From Glebionis coronaria (lineage: Eukaryota; Streptophyta; Magnoliopsida; Asterales; Asteraceae), in NCBI GenBank assembly GCA_025667525.1, contig CM046878.1, positions 77,851,696 to 77,915,695 on the forward strand: DNA of 64,000 nt. Direction: 5' to 3'. The notes under the pieces are model-generated. The model did no database searches. It saw only the letters and a list, made by a program, of their open reading frames with translations, and was not told the origin of the DNA. The position numbers were made by a program, and so were the translations under genes. Shown in pieces: positions 53,291 to 64,000 of this stretch (positions are counted from its first letter, which is position 1; every line of letters begins with the position of its first letter).

Positions 53291-55453
53291 TATGGTATGC
53301 ACCGTCTTCACGTTGGCTGGTGTCATTAAAGGCACAGATATTTTGGAGGCCTCGCCAGTCTCCCACCTTTACATTGGAGTTCTAAATGTTGTGGAGTTTT
53401 TGGCTTTCTTTTTAGGCGGTTTGGTTGGCAGGCGTTCCATCTTCCAATTTCATTTGTTTCTAGGCATCAGTGCTCGTCTCGCGGTGATTAGACTTTTATC
53501 CACCCATCTTATATTTGTTGATGTATACTGATTCATTGTGCTTCTGATGTCACCTCTCTATGTGCTATTGATGATCTTCCAGAGGCCGATTGCCAACATG
53601 ATGGTATACAACTGTTTTAACCCTTAGAAATACTGTTACTGCATATTTTTACACCCATTACCTTATTAATGAAGATGTTTTCTTGGAGAAGAAACACGTG
53701 TTAGGTGTTGTAACTACTGAACCACAAGCAGCCCAACTCTCCCAAACCGATCATGATAAATTCATTGAAAGCATGGCTAGAGATGGTGTAACTGATACAC
53801 CCATAATTGGCATTGTAATTTTGGCTATTTGCTATATGGGGGACGAAATGCACATAGTTCAACCCCTATCTGGACCGCGTACTGCATTTTCGGAGGGTTT
53901 TTGTTGTATCATTTCAAGAAGCAATGTTATTGGAATGTGGACTCCTTTTTGAGACATGGCTTGTTGGGGGTGTGATCATGTCTCTATCAATGATCTTATC
54001 CAACTTCATGTCCATGTTCACGCCAACAAATAACTGCTGTATTCATCACCTCTCATCTAAAGTATTATTCGATTAAGAGGAACTTAGTTAAAAGGTGTTT
54101 GGGCACACCGCTCCAAGACGCAGATGCAGACTGAAGGTATGTTTATACATTTCCCTGGACTTAATATTAATATGACTAAATTACTGAAATATCTAATATA
54201 TTTTTTGTTTTAGGTTACACCGTACAGTCTGGTTAACATTAGTTCAGCAATTGAGTGTTGAGAAACTACTCTTCCTTCCAGAACATGCTTTTAGTTAGGT
54301 TCCTTAATGTCTTTTCACTTGTTTCATGTGTATGCTGTCACCTCCCAGGAAGTTTATTCCATGCCTGTTACATATATGTATGTGTATAATCTTTAACTTG
54401 TTCAACCCATTTACCTATTTATATGTTTACCTGGTTTTTATTTGATGATAAGAACATAAGCCAAATCTACTAAAATAAATAATTTGTTATGTACTACTAA
54501 TGTTTAAACATAGGGAGAGTTTGTATACATATGAAGGGGATTATAGCATAAAATTTGTACCATCAGGTTAGTAGCAATATTAAAAGGGATAGGACTAGAT
54601 AAAATCGGATCACAAAATCACCATGATCATAGGATTTACCACAAACATAAAGCAAAAAAATTACCATATTAAGTAACCAGTATACTTGCCATTTCTGTCT
54701 CGTGTTCATTGTATTGCCATGATCTAACTGAAAAGAATTGAAAAAAAGGAAAAATTATAGCGAAAAAGTATAATAAATGCCCTGCCTTAAAAATCAATGT
54801 TAAATTTCAATGAGTTTATCATGTTTAATGCTATGACCCTATTCGGCCTCACGTCCATCTTCACTCCAGGACCAAACCTACCCGTTATCCTTTTCTTGCC
54901 TGTTTTACTCACCATCTTTCATCTCAAATTTGATTAACTGGTTTAATCGAAACTTAGTAAGCATACTTCATCAAGTCACACAAGAAGACTAAAACATACG
55001 AGAATGATGAATAAAAATGATGCTTAAATCAAATATCATCGTTGAATTACATTACAGTATGTGATCTTTACTCGACATCACATAGATGAATATATTATTA
55101 TTTTCGAGAAAGAAAAATTTCTTCTAAAACTATTAAAATCCTGATGATGAAGGGATTTATTTTCTGGAATAGATTCCAGAATCCCACTTCATACGAGAAT
55201 TATGAATATCCAGAATTATGAATATCCTACACATCTATACTTTTAGCTATACCTATAAGTATAAAACCATTTGAGCTCTCGAGCTTTGCACACTTCCTGA
55301 TCAAAAGACTCGTTACCATGAAACAAGGTCTTTACCTCAATTCTTGCTTTGTAACAATGTGAAGCAAAACATAGGTCACCTTTGATTAAGCTTGACATAT
55401 GCGGTCAAACAGCCCAAACACTTTGAAACTTCGGGTGAATCCTCTTTTAAATA
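53291..55453. other. Unidentified stretch with weak open frames
   Basis: Plus-strand frames at 53,292-53,531 (79 aa, hydrophobic) and 53,683-53,952 (89 aa, containing DHDKFIESMARDGV) have no family I recognise. Possible splice-like junctions near 54,118 and 54,210 did not yield a convincing gene. It could be the remnant of a host gene or a retroelement. The right part (54,300-55,453) is AT-rich without features. Confidence 0.35.
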
Positions 55454-56409
55454 TTATGCACGAGACATTGGAGAAAATGGTGGATTGACGAGGAATGAAG
55501 GTGGGATTTCGTTCTTGCTTGGTTTCATTTTGTCCTCCTCTGCCATAACCTCAATCAAATTTTTGACTTCGTTCTCAGCAAATACTTTCATAGAATCACA
55601 TTGCAACCTTTCTCTATCATTATTTTGATCAACGATATCCGATGATTCTGTACTGTGCAAGATAGCGACACAAATGGAGAATGCTTGTAGTGAGGTTAAT
55701 TGTGCATGAAAGTCAACTGCATACTGCTCCTCTGTGGTCATTTTCATAGTTATTGCAGGTGTATCCTCTTTAGTTCCCTGTCACAATACGATCATTTCAC
55801 CAACAAGAGAAACGGAATAGAAAGATCTAAACATCATAGTTTCAATCAAGAAAAGTGATATATCCTACATGTTGACTATTGACTTTTGAAGTCAAAGTTA
55901 TTCCTTCTGAGAATCAGCATTGACATTTTGAAATTTTTATAAACTGTGCCATCCTTATATCCTACATGTTGACTTATAACACACCTTAATTAAGCACCTC
56001 TCTACGTGCTTATATAAAATTACTTATTTTCTCAAAATCTAATTAAAGAAGCTAATAAGAACTTGGCAAGCCTAACACGTCAAAAGTGATAGTTTTCTAG
56101 AAAAATGGTAAAATTTCAATAACCATTTGTGATATGCTATCCCACACACTTGGTGAAGTTACACAGTTTTTAGTTAAGAAATGATACATGGTAAAAAAAT
56201 ATCGACTTTTCAGGTCAAATTTTCTACATTCGATATGAAAACATATATATAGACACAATACCTTTAGGAAAAGCTCGACCGACTACTTGCACACTTTAGC
56301 TTTCTGGATATCCGAGTTGCCAAAAACGATAAGAGGACACCCCATATCCCATCCTCCACAATCACAACCACCACCTAATCTCCATCGATCAAACAACGAC
56401 GAGGGTCCA
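55454..56409 (-). pseudogene. DUF3527-family gene, last two exons, truncated by a retrotransposon
   Basis: On the minus strand, 56409-56262 encodes FDRWRLGGGCDCGGWDMGCP and LIVFGN. Intron GTATTG...ACAG follows (56261-55778). The last exon 55777-55454 encodes TPAITMKM, QYAVDFHAQLTSLQAFSICVAIL and PPSFLVNPPFSPMSRA. I recognise this as the conserved C-terminus of plant DUF3527 proteins (function unknown): the GG-C-DCGGWDxGC motif, the DFHAxL-SLQAFSICVA motif and the NPPFSP end. An in-frame TAG in the first exon (after KAKVCK) would stop translation before the intron. The exon ends exactly at the LTR of the second gag-protease element, so upstream coding sequence is displaced beyond the window or lost. 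Confidence 0.8.
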
Positions 56410-58231
56410 TGATAGGTGTGAAAACACCCATCCTTTTTACCACTTAATTACAATAATAACCGAGCCAAAACGTGTATTTTATGTCATTTATGTCGGAATT
56501 ATGTGTGTTTTGTGTTTTTGTTGTGATTTAAGACGAAATTGTGAAAGGGAAGAAAACACGGGCATTCACGGGCTTTTATCGAAGAAAAAGACGAAAGACG
56601 AAGTCAATAGTGCAAAAAGAACGAAAGTCCAAGACCAATTCTGAAGATTTATCGAAGAAAAAGTCAAAAGACGGAAGTTTACTAAAAGCCGAAGAACTCA
56701 AGTCTTATTTATTGAAGAATTAAAAGACGTGTTTAAAGAAATCCCGAGACAAAGTCATTAAAGTCCAAGCATTAAGAAGATTAACAAAGGATTAAGAAGA
56801 TCAAGGACTAAAGCATGCAGTTAAAGAAAGATGAAAGAGAGAGGAAGCTTCCTAAGAACCTCCCTAATCTCCTCTTTAAATAGGATTTATTTTCATTCAT
56901 TTGTTTTTGTTGGCTAATAGTGACAATTAGTTCTTCCAATTTTAATTACCTTGTCATTTACTTTATTGTCAATTTTAAATACATTGTCTTGCACCTTTAA
57001 ATACCTTTAATTCAAGTAAGTTTCCTTTTAATTATTGTCAATCTTTACTTTATTGTTTGATCTCCTATCTTCCTTTCTTTAATCTTTATTATTTGTTCAT
57101 GTTCATGTTCTTATTTTTATTGATTTGATTAAAGTGGGTTTTGATTATCTTGATTAGTTTTGTTAGTTTGATTGTTTTGGATTGTTTGTTTATGATTAGT
57201 AGATGTTGTTTGTTTAGTTTGATTTAATCTTTTGTTCGATTTGATTAAGTTTTGGTTAGATTCGTGTAGCTTTGTGTATCCCGTGTTCTTCGCTGTGTTG
57301 TTTCTGTTTCCCAGGAATATTCTGGATCAGCTTCAACATTCCGTATCAAGGGTTTTTGCAAGTTTATTCCGGATCAAAGGAGTTTCATCCGGAATATTGG
57401 ACATTCCGGATCAGAAGAGTTTATTCGGAATAATTTATTATTCCGGATCAAACCGTTCATCCGGAATATCAGACATTCCGGATCAGCCTTTCATTCCGAA
57501 TCAACCAAACATTCCGGATCAAGCTAAAAGTTCCGGATCAACCAAACATTCCGGATCAAGGAGATATTCCGGATCAAACCTTTCATTCGGAATAAGTGAC
57601 ATATTCCGGATCAAGGAGTTTTATTCAGAATAATATTCCGGATCAACAACATTCCGAATCAACCAAGTATTCCGAATCAAGACTTTATTCCGGATAAGTG
57701 AAATATTCCGGATAAAGGATTTATTCAGGATCAAGGCTTTATTCCGAGTGAAGAAGAAATTATTCCGGACGAAGGTGACATTCCGAACGAGTGATTTATT
57801 CCGAACGAAGGATTATTCCGGATGAGCTATTTTCAGGTTATTTTTAGTTTCAGTTTTTAACTTTCTGTTTTTAATTTTCAAGCTTTACTTTTTCCGCTTT
57901 TTTTCTTAGTCGCACTTTAAGTTTACTTGCCTTAGATTTATTTTACCCTTGCTTTAGTTTTAAGTTTTAGTTGCATTTAAGTTTGCCTTAGTTAGATTTA
58001 AGTTCGCGTTATTTACTTTTAGTGCCTTTTAATTTTAGTCACGCTTTTAAATACTTGTAATTTATTTTAAATTAGAATTAGATTTACTTTTAAGTCTTTG
58101 CACTTTTTAATTACTACAACGACACAACTATTTGTTTCACCAAAGAACGACTGAGTCGCATAGTTAACCAGGATCAATTCGATTAGACAAACATCAACGA
58201 ACAATTTTCCTTACTAAAAACCTAGTTATCA
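56410..58231 (+). repeat. 5' LTR of the second gag-protease element (1822 bp)
   Basis: It runs TGATAGGTGTG...GTTATCA. A TATA-like TTTAAATAGG lies near 56,874. The right part contains the ATTCCGGATCA array. Frames at 56,541 and 57,232 are by-products of the repeats. Confidence 0.88.
57310..57830 (+). repeat. ATTCCGGATCA array within the LTR
   Basis: About 25 copies of ATTCCGGATCA or close variants, spaced about 15-35 bp apart, mixed with inverted copies ATCCGGAAT. Each has a self-complementary TCCGGA core and a CCGG site. The surroundings are AT-rich with few CG dinucleotides. Later copies drift to ATTCCGAACGA and ATTCCGGACGA. Confidence 0.88.
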
Positions 58232-58233
58232 AA

Positions 58234-58248
58234 TGGCGCCGCTGCCGG
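58234..58248 (+). other. Primer-binding site, tRNA-Asp type
   Basis: TGGCGCCGCTGCCGG begins two bases after the 5' LTR end, as in Athila/Tat elements. Confidence 0.87.
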
Positions 58249-58482
58249 CTCTTTTCGTAAAGATTAACGGTTTTCTGTGAGAGACGCGTTGCTTTTTGGG
58301 ATCCGTTCACTTGTGAGCGTTATTTTTCTTGCTTAAAAAATTCAAAAAACCATAAAAATTAAAAAATTGTTAAAAAAATCCATAAAAATTACAAATTTCA
58401 AAAATCCAAACAGATTTTATTTTGATTGTGTATATATATTCTCTTTGTGTTTGGTATTGTTTTCTTTTGCTTTCGTAGGTGT

Positions 58483-60762
58483 ATGCGTACTAGATCTTCT
58501 ACTTATCAAGAGCCCGAGACTCGAGAAGATTTATCTATGGCAGGTGTAAACAACAACAATAATCCACCGCACCTCAACAATAACAACAACAATGTTCTTC
58601 CACAGCCCGATCTTCGGACCATGGAGGAGCTTTGTCAACCTACCAAGTTTGGACGAGGAGGACCGATTGCACCGATGCAAATCACGGCTCCGGAGTTTTT
58701 GTTGAAGCACCACATGATTCAGCAAGTGCAAACAAATCCATTCGCCGGAATGCCTGATGATGATGCCAACAAACACCTCGACAAGTTCATTACTATTACC
58801 CAAAGCATGAAGTTGCCCGGTGCCACAATGGATGTTCTTTGCCTACAACTCTTCCCACATACTTTATCACACCACGCCGAGAAATGGTTTGATCGTCTCC
58901 CGAAGAATTTCATTCATACATGGGATGACATGACTCAATGCTTTTTGTCGCGCTACTTTCCACCATCCATGGTCACGAGCCTTCGCAATCAAATCAGCGG
59001 TTTCATGCAAGAACCCGATGAATCTATTTTTGATGCTTGGGAAAGATATAATGTTTTGATCGATCGTTGTCCAAACCACAACATGCTCCCTGTGACATTA
59101 ATTGATACTTTCTACAACGGTTTGACTTTTCGTGATCGTGATACGATTAATGCAGTCGCCGGTGGCACATTTATGAAAAGGAGACCCGAGGAGTGTAGAG
59201 AGCTTATTGAGAACATGACTACTCACCACAAAAACTGGGATTCCTCCGCTTGTTCAAGGAACAACCCGAGAGTCAATGTTTCTTCTACTTCAGCAAACCC
59301 TGACATGACCGAATTCACCCGCATGATGGCCGAAATGAACAAAAATATCTTGCTTCTCGCTACAAACCAGCAACAAGTTAAAGCGGTTGCCAATCCTTGT
59401 GAGACATGCGGCGGTCCACACTCATACACAGATTGTCCTTCTACTCAAGGAAATCCGGAAAATGTGTATGCAGCTTATGGTAATTATTCACCGGAAAATT
59501 ACCAAGCTCGACCTCAAGGGGATAGAAATTTTCTGAGTTACCGGTCCAACAACTACCTCTCACCCGGTTTTTCTCCTCAAAACCAAAACCCCAACAACAA
59601 CTATACTAGAAGCAACCAAATCCCACCTAGAGCTTCTAATCCTTATCACCCACCCGCTCAACAAGCCCCACCCATGAATCAAGATGTTGAAGCTTTGATG
59701 AGAACCCAAGGTGAGCAAATCAAGAATCTACAGAGCCAAATTATCAATCTGAAAGGAGATATCACCAAGCAAGTGAATGACATTAGATCCGAGCTTCGAG
59801 ATAATATTCAATCCTCTTTCAGCAATCAGACGAATGATTTGAAGAATATGCTTGCTAGTTTCTTGCCCACAACTCAACCCTCTACCTCGAGTTCTCTACC
59901 TTCAACCACCGTCACCAATCCGCGAGCGAATGTGAGTGCTATTACTACCCGTAGTGGAGTTACCATAGTAGGACCACTGATCCCGCCCCCATCATCTACA
60001 CCTCCTCCACCACCATTTATCCCTACTCCTCCTACACCTAGTATTAGTGCACCATTACCGTCTCCGCCTCATCGTGATGAAGCACCCACCAAGAATCCTC
60101 CACCAACCCCACCTTCAACATCTCAACCTTTACCTACACCTACACCTTCACCACCCAACCCCAATATTCCTTATCCATCTCGCTTAGGCAAGACCAAAAT
60201 GCACACAAAGGATGACTCTCAAGTGTCGAATTTTTTGAAGATGATCTCTCAAATAAATTTCAACATTAGCCTTGTTGAAGCACTTGTCCACATGCCGAAA
60301 TTTGTCAAAGCATTCAAGGAATTGCTTAACAAGAAGGAGAAGCTGATTGAGCTCGCCAACACACGCTTAAATGAAAACTGTTCTATAGTTATTCTTAAAG
60401 AACTTCCGGAAAAACTTGGAGATCCCGGTCATTTTGTGTTGCCTTGCCTCTTTAACAAAACCGAAGAATTTACTGCCCTAGCCGATCTCGTGGCAAGTAT
60501 TAATCTCATGCCATTAAGTGTTTGGAAAACACTATCATTACCCGACCTCACTCCAACAAAGTTGACTCTCGAGCTTGCAAATCTCACTCTCGCTTACCCC
60601 GTTGGTATTGCCGAAGACGTGTTCATTAAAGTTGTCACATTTACTTTCCCGGTAGATTTTGTCGTTGTTGATTATGAAATGGACCCTCGTATTCCTTTAA
60701 TACTTGGTCGGCTATTCTTGAGAACCGGACGAGCTTTAGTTGAGTTGCCAAAGGTGAATTAA
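58483..60762 (+). pseudogene. gag-pro: gag-protease of the second element; protease active-site Gly replaced
   Basis: The start is taken at ATG 58483 (MRTRSSTYQ), the usual Athila-type beginning; the frame is open from 58426. The gag core shows HHAEKWFDRLP, TWDDMTQCFLSRYFPPS, ISGFMQEPDESIFDAWERY and LIDTFYNGLT. The zinc knuckle at 59,398 is intact (CETCGGPHSYTDC, CX2CX3HX4C). Next come an Asn/Gln-rich stretch, a heptad-like segment (IKNLQSQIINLKGDI) and a long Pro-rich linker. The protease has ADLVASINLMP: the Gly after the catalytic Asp-Leu is Val (codon 60,490), which should weaken or abolish activity. The frame stops at 60,762 after RTGRALVELPKVN, apparently by a frameshift, because the related sequence continues in another frame. 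Confidence 0.87.
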
Positions 60763-60788
60763 TTTTAAGATTCGGGGATGATGCACAA

Positions 60789-61685
60789 GTGTTCAAAATG
60801 GGGAAGCTTACAAGCAAATCCTATGGACGAGAATCAGCGAATATGATTAATGTGCTCGATGATTTTGTCATCTACAACAATCCTCTATTCGAGTCTTGCA
60901 TTGATAATCCACTATTTCAAGATGATGTGGATGATTCTCTATCCAATTTGGAACCTTCTCCCATATATGATTCTCCATCGATCTTTTATGCTTATGATGA
61001 TGATTCTGGCTCAGATACGGAGGATTATGATGATTTTACTTCCGAGTATCCCGACCTGCCCATTTATGATGATTTTGATGAGGTCGATACTCTCTCGAGT
61101 GATTCTTCTCATGATGAAGATCCTCCGCCATCACTTGATCTTACGTTGGACGATTACTCATTTGAGGAAGACTTCTCTACATTTCTCAATACATAGTTCC
61201 CTCATGAGAGTGATGCACCTCCTTTAGATTTTGATGATTATGGTCTTGATCCTACTTTGGATTTGAAGAAAATTCTTTCAAAGGAGAAGAAACCGGTCGA
61301 CACCACCATCCGCAGCACGTATGATTTAACACCTCTTTGTCCACCTTCTGAGGACGAGGTTGTGCATCTTCTTCGCGGATCTTCTTCACAGTCTGTTGCG
61401 CCTGAGTGCTATTTTCCCTTAAAGGAAAAGGTGTTCGACCCCGGTATCGATATTCTGCAGCCATCTCAGTATCCACCTGATGAAATAAAAGGAAACATCT
61501 TTGGAACTTTTGAAGATATGCTTGCACCACTCCATACTTGCTCCCACCGTGCTCCATCTTTGCTTAAGGGAACCTTGCCTACTCTTCTTTGGCTTGCGTT
61601 GTTCGCCTTAAGCTTGTGCTATTTGATGGACGAAAACTATGTCTTTGATCCCGGTGGATATGTTTCATGCTTCTTCCTATGGTAA
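60789..61685 (+). pseudogene. Acidic C-terminal region of the gag-pro polyprotein, with hydrophobic end
   Basis: Two open stretches (60789-61196 and 61257-61685) lie in one frame separated by a TAG at 61,194. They sit +/-1 relative to the protease frame. The first is strikingly Asp/Ser-rich (YDDDSGSDTEDYDDFTSEYP). The second has FPLKEKVFDPGIDILQPS and ends in TLPTLLWLALFALSLCYL, a likely membrane-type hydrophobic segment, then ENYVFDPGG. It occupies the place of pol. The first element ends its polyprotein in a similar hydrophobic-then-FDP pattern. Function is unknown; env-like or particle-targeting roles are speculation. Confidence 0.6.
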
Positions 61686-63695
61686 TCAAGGTCGAGTCAG
61701 GCTCACGACTCGGTAATCAAAAATCAAGCGCTTCTTGGGAGGCAACCCATGTATCTATCTTTTAGCTTTCTTTATCCTAAGTGTAGGGGAGACCCGTTGG
61801 TGTTTGCTCTCTCCTCTCTTCTACTATTCAGGGATTCGAGCGCTCAATGATCCACTCTTGATGATTTTTGACGACCCGTGACTCCGTGTTCCATTTTTCC
61901 TGGTTCTATCCTAAACTCTTTTTGATTCTCTATTTTATATTTCTCAATATTAAAATAGGAATCTCGTTAGTTGTCTTTTCCTTAGCAAGATTTAAACAAA
62001 GTGCACAATGTCCTAAGTGTAGGGGAGTTTACTCCCACATGCTTAAACATTGAGGACAATGTTTATATTAAGTGTAGGGGGACTTCTATCGAAGTTAAGT
62101 GGTCTTTTCCTTGTATTTGTCCTCATTTTAACCGGAAAATCAATTTTTGACATTTTTCAAAATTTTTGATCTATTTTGGCCTATTAGTTTTTCCCTTTGT
62201 ATAGTCATTTTCTTTCCTTGGTAGAATAAATTTTTAATAAAGTGCTTTTAATTTTCAAACGTTGTGAATCTTTTGACTCAACCCGAGTTTACTTATCTAA
62301 GTTTACTCTAGCTAGTATCCTTAACGTGTTTAACTCAAGTTTTGCTAGGCTTTTATATAGGGAGCTATAAAACACGAAAGTCTTAACTCTCACGGGTTAA
62401 GAACAAGAACTTTTCGCAAGTTCCTATAATTGATCCTAAAGAGTCGTTTATCAAAGGAACTTTAAAACGCGATTTCTAAACTTGAAAGAGTCTAAGAGTT
62501 TGCAAGATCCTATAGACGACTCGAAAACCCAAAACTTGGATTTAATAGGCTAATCATCCACGAGTCTCATTCCTTGAGATTTTAAACTGTGGAGGACGAG
62601 AGATGATAGAGTCAATTATAAGTTTGGTATTCTTTCATGAATTTATGTGAGTTAATTATAAGCCTATTCTCCCATCACTTGCTAATAAATTTATCTGCAA
62701 TAAATAAGGTTTTACGATTTGAAAAGTTACTTAGCTTCTAGCCCAAGATCGTTTAAAAGTTGCTCGGTATGGATTAGAGTTCATAGCCAAGGCATAACTT
62801 ATTGAAGCGGGATGCGAAGATTGGCAAGTCCAAAAAGGTCCTAACAAGACATGGGGGCTATATTTTGTTGCTAAAGATCCCAAGTGATGTGAAGAATCAT
62901 TTATCAAAGATCAATATGAAGGATCGAGACACACGACGAAAAGCAAAAACTCCCCAAAAGTCATGGAGAAGTCTATCAGAAAAGGCCCTAACAAGGTATG
63001 AGGATAAATAGATCCAAGTCCTAAAAGGTGGCGGATCGTTGTATATCAAAATCCCAAATAAAGATTGGAGAAAAATGAAGAAGTCGTGGTCAAAATATGA
63101 AGAATCTCTCAAAACTTCAAGTGAAGAAATTCCTATTATGAAGAGAAGACCATAATTTCATGAACGTCTCTCAAGGTTTGAAGTATGAAGTCGCTGCCAA
63201 ATATCGGTCCGAGAAAGGTCTCAAATCGTGAAGCGAGTTATGCCAAGATATGAACTTTATGAGGTCCCGAGAAGCAGTTTTAAAATATTTTGTCCTTTAG
63301 CTAACTATTGATTATCGTCCCACTTTATTTTCAGACTTAATAACTATCGAAATAAGTCAACAATGCATCCTCGTGATCATTCACGACAATAATAAAATAT
63401 AAGAGATACACCTAGGAATAAGGGAGTCAAAGTGAATAATTGGCCCACATGAGTTCGTGTTAGTTTGCTAACTTATAATAACAATGATCTCGTTTTTAAG
63501 CTTGGTTTGGAGAAAGTGAAAACTTGAGGATGATGATCATTCATGACATTTCCAGAACCCGAAGGTATGTTTTTGATTTCTGTACTTGTTTTGATATTTT
63601 ATATTTCTTTAATAAAGGCCAAGGTGGATTGATTGTGATGAAAAGTGTAAACGTGCTTTGTAACTAATGCATTGCATGAGGACATTGCAATGGTC
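61686..63695 (+). other. 3' non-coding internal region of the second gag-protease element
   Basis: No gene is supported; the frames at 61,868, 62,802 and 62,897 look spurious. It contains the same 20 bp hairpin as the first element (62,045-62,064) and internal copies of the element's purine tract AAGTGTAGGGG at 61,779, 62,014 and 62,070. Also present is the phrase GGGAGGCAACCCATG (61,735), common in Athila-type elements. Blocks near 62,590 and 63,345-63,540 match the first element. Confidence 0.7.
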
Positions 63696-63709
63696 AAGTG
63701 TAGGGGATT
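63696..63709 (+). other. Polypurine tract of the second gag-protease element
   Basis: AAGTGTAGGGGATT directly precedes the 3' LTR start TGATAGGTGTG. Confidence 0.85.
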
Positions 63710-64000
63710 TGATAGGTGTGTAAACACCCATCCTTTTTACCACTTAATTACAATAATAACCGAGCCAAAACGTGTATTTTATGTCATTTATGTCGGAATT
63801 ATACGTGGTTTGTGTTTTTGTTGTGATTTAGGACGAAATTGTGAAAAAGGGACAAAACACGGGCATTCACAGGCTTTTATCGAAGAAAAAGACGAAAGAC
63901 GAAGTCAAGAAGTCAAGAGTGCAATAAGAACGGAAGTCCAGACCAATTCTGAAGATTTGTCGAAGAAAAAGTCAAAAGACGGAAGTTTACTAAAAGCCGA
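63710..64000 (+). repeat. 3' LTR of the second gag-protease element (first 291 bp)
   Basis: It matches 56,410-56,695 with several substitutions and an extra AAGTCAAG unit. It is cut by the window edge. Confidence 0.9.

Larger units (their letters stand above)
56410..64000 (+). mobile_element. Second gag-protease LTR element (Athila-like, no pol), 3' end outside window
   Basis: The 5' LTR is 56,410-58,231 and the 3' LTR starts at 63,710, beginning TGATAGGTGTG in both. The PBS is tRNA-Asp type and a purine tract precedes the 3' LTR. The internal region is 5.48 kb, with gag, a mutated protease and an acidic region with a hydrophobic C-terminus, but no RT, RNase H or integrase. The two LTR starts differ by several percent, including a short AAGTCAAG duplication in the right copy, so it is older than the element at 1-12,120. 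Bases before the LTR are GTCCA, the expected target duplication. Confidence 0.9.

Noticed and set aside
57232..57633. 133-residue Ser/Pro/Ile-rich frame
   Set aside because: It is produced by the ATTCCGGATCA repeats inside the LTR and has no start context or domain.

Overview
This window is a flowering-plant nuclear genome segment, very probably from the daisy family (Asteraceae). The family assignment rests on recognised protein families, not on a database search: a receptor-like cytoplasmic kinase joined to several phloem-protein-2-like (PP2) domains, a SIRE-type Copia retroelement with its extra env-like ORF, and Athila-type gag-protease elements. Host coding sequence is sparse. There is one apparently intact gene and one broken gene tail in 64 kb. 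Most of the rest is transposable elements, many inserted into one another.

Left third (1-20,400), nested retrotransposons. A SIRE-type Copia element (+ strand, RT/RNase H at 15,414-16,594) was split by a chromovirus-like element (- strand; one 3.07 kb LTR plus PBS at 12,121-15,413). That element was in turn split by an Athila-like gag-protease element lacking pol (1-12,120; its 5' LTR runs off the left edge). Downstream are a candidate SIRE LTR, a diverged tandem duplication and two related ~300 bp Copia LTRs facing each other (19,451 and 20,061).

Middle (20,400-31,300), DNA transposons and foldback DNA. A broken non-LTR-retroelement-like fragment (20,950-21,640) is followed by two foldback elements. 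The larger one (22,640-28,645) carries arrays of the palindrome AATCACATGTGATT. It was entered by a Tourist/Harbinger-like MITE (TSD TAA), and that MITE was entered by a young 3.19 kb non-autonomous LTR element (two 419 bp LTRs differing at 4 positions, TSD GGGGG). A Mutator-like element (28,678-30,390) has ~147 bp terminal inverted repeats and a perfect 9 bp TSD.

Host gene (31,472-48,785, + strand). Nine exons can be followed by eye. They encode an active-looking Ser/Thr kinase followed by three PP2-like modules, 954 residues in all, with every splice junction GT/AG and in phase. Intron 7 is about 10.6 kb. It holds a decayed Copia element, a 44-47 bp minisatellite with higher-order structure, four long (TA)n tracts and a small terminal-inverted-repeat element between two of them.

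Right third (48,786-64,000). A SIRE-like 3' end (- strand LTR plus decayed env-like ORF, 50,037-53,290) is followed by ~2 kb that I could not identify. Next comes the 3' end of a DUF3527-family gene (- strand, 55,454-56,409), which has an in-frame stop and is cut by a second gag-protease element (56,410 to beyond the window). The two gag-protease elements have different LTRs. They share architecture: gag, protease, then an acidic or variable C-terminal region ending in a hydrophobic stretch and FDP, with no RT, RNase H or integrase. They also share an identical 20 bp hairpin and repeated internal copies of their own polypurine tract.
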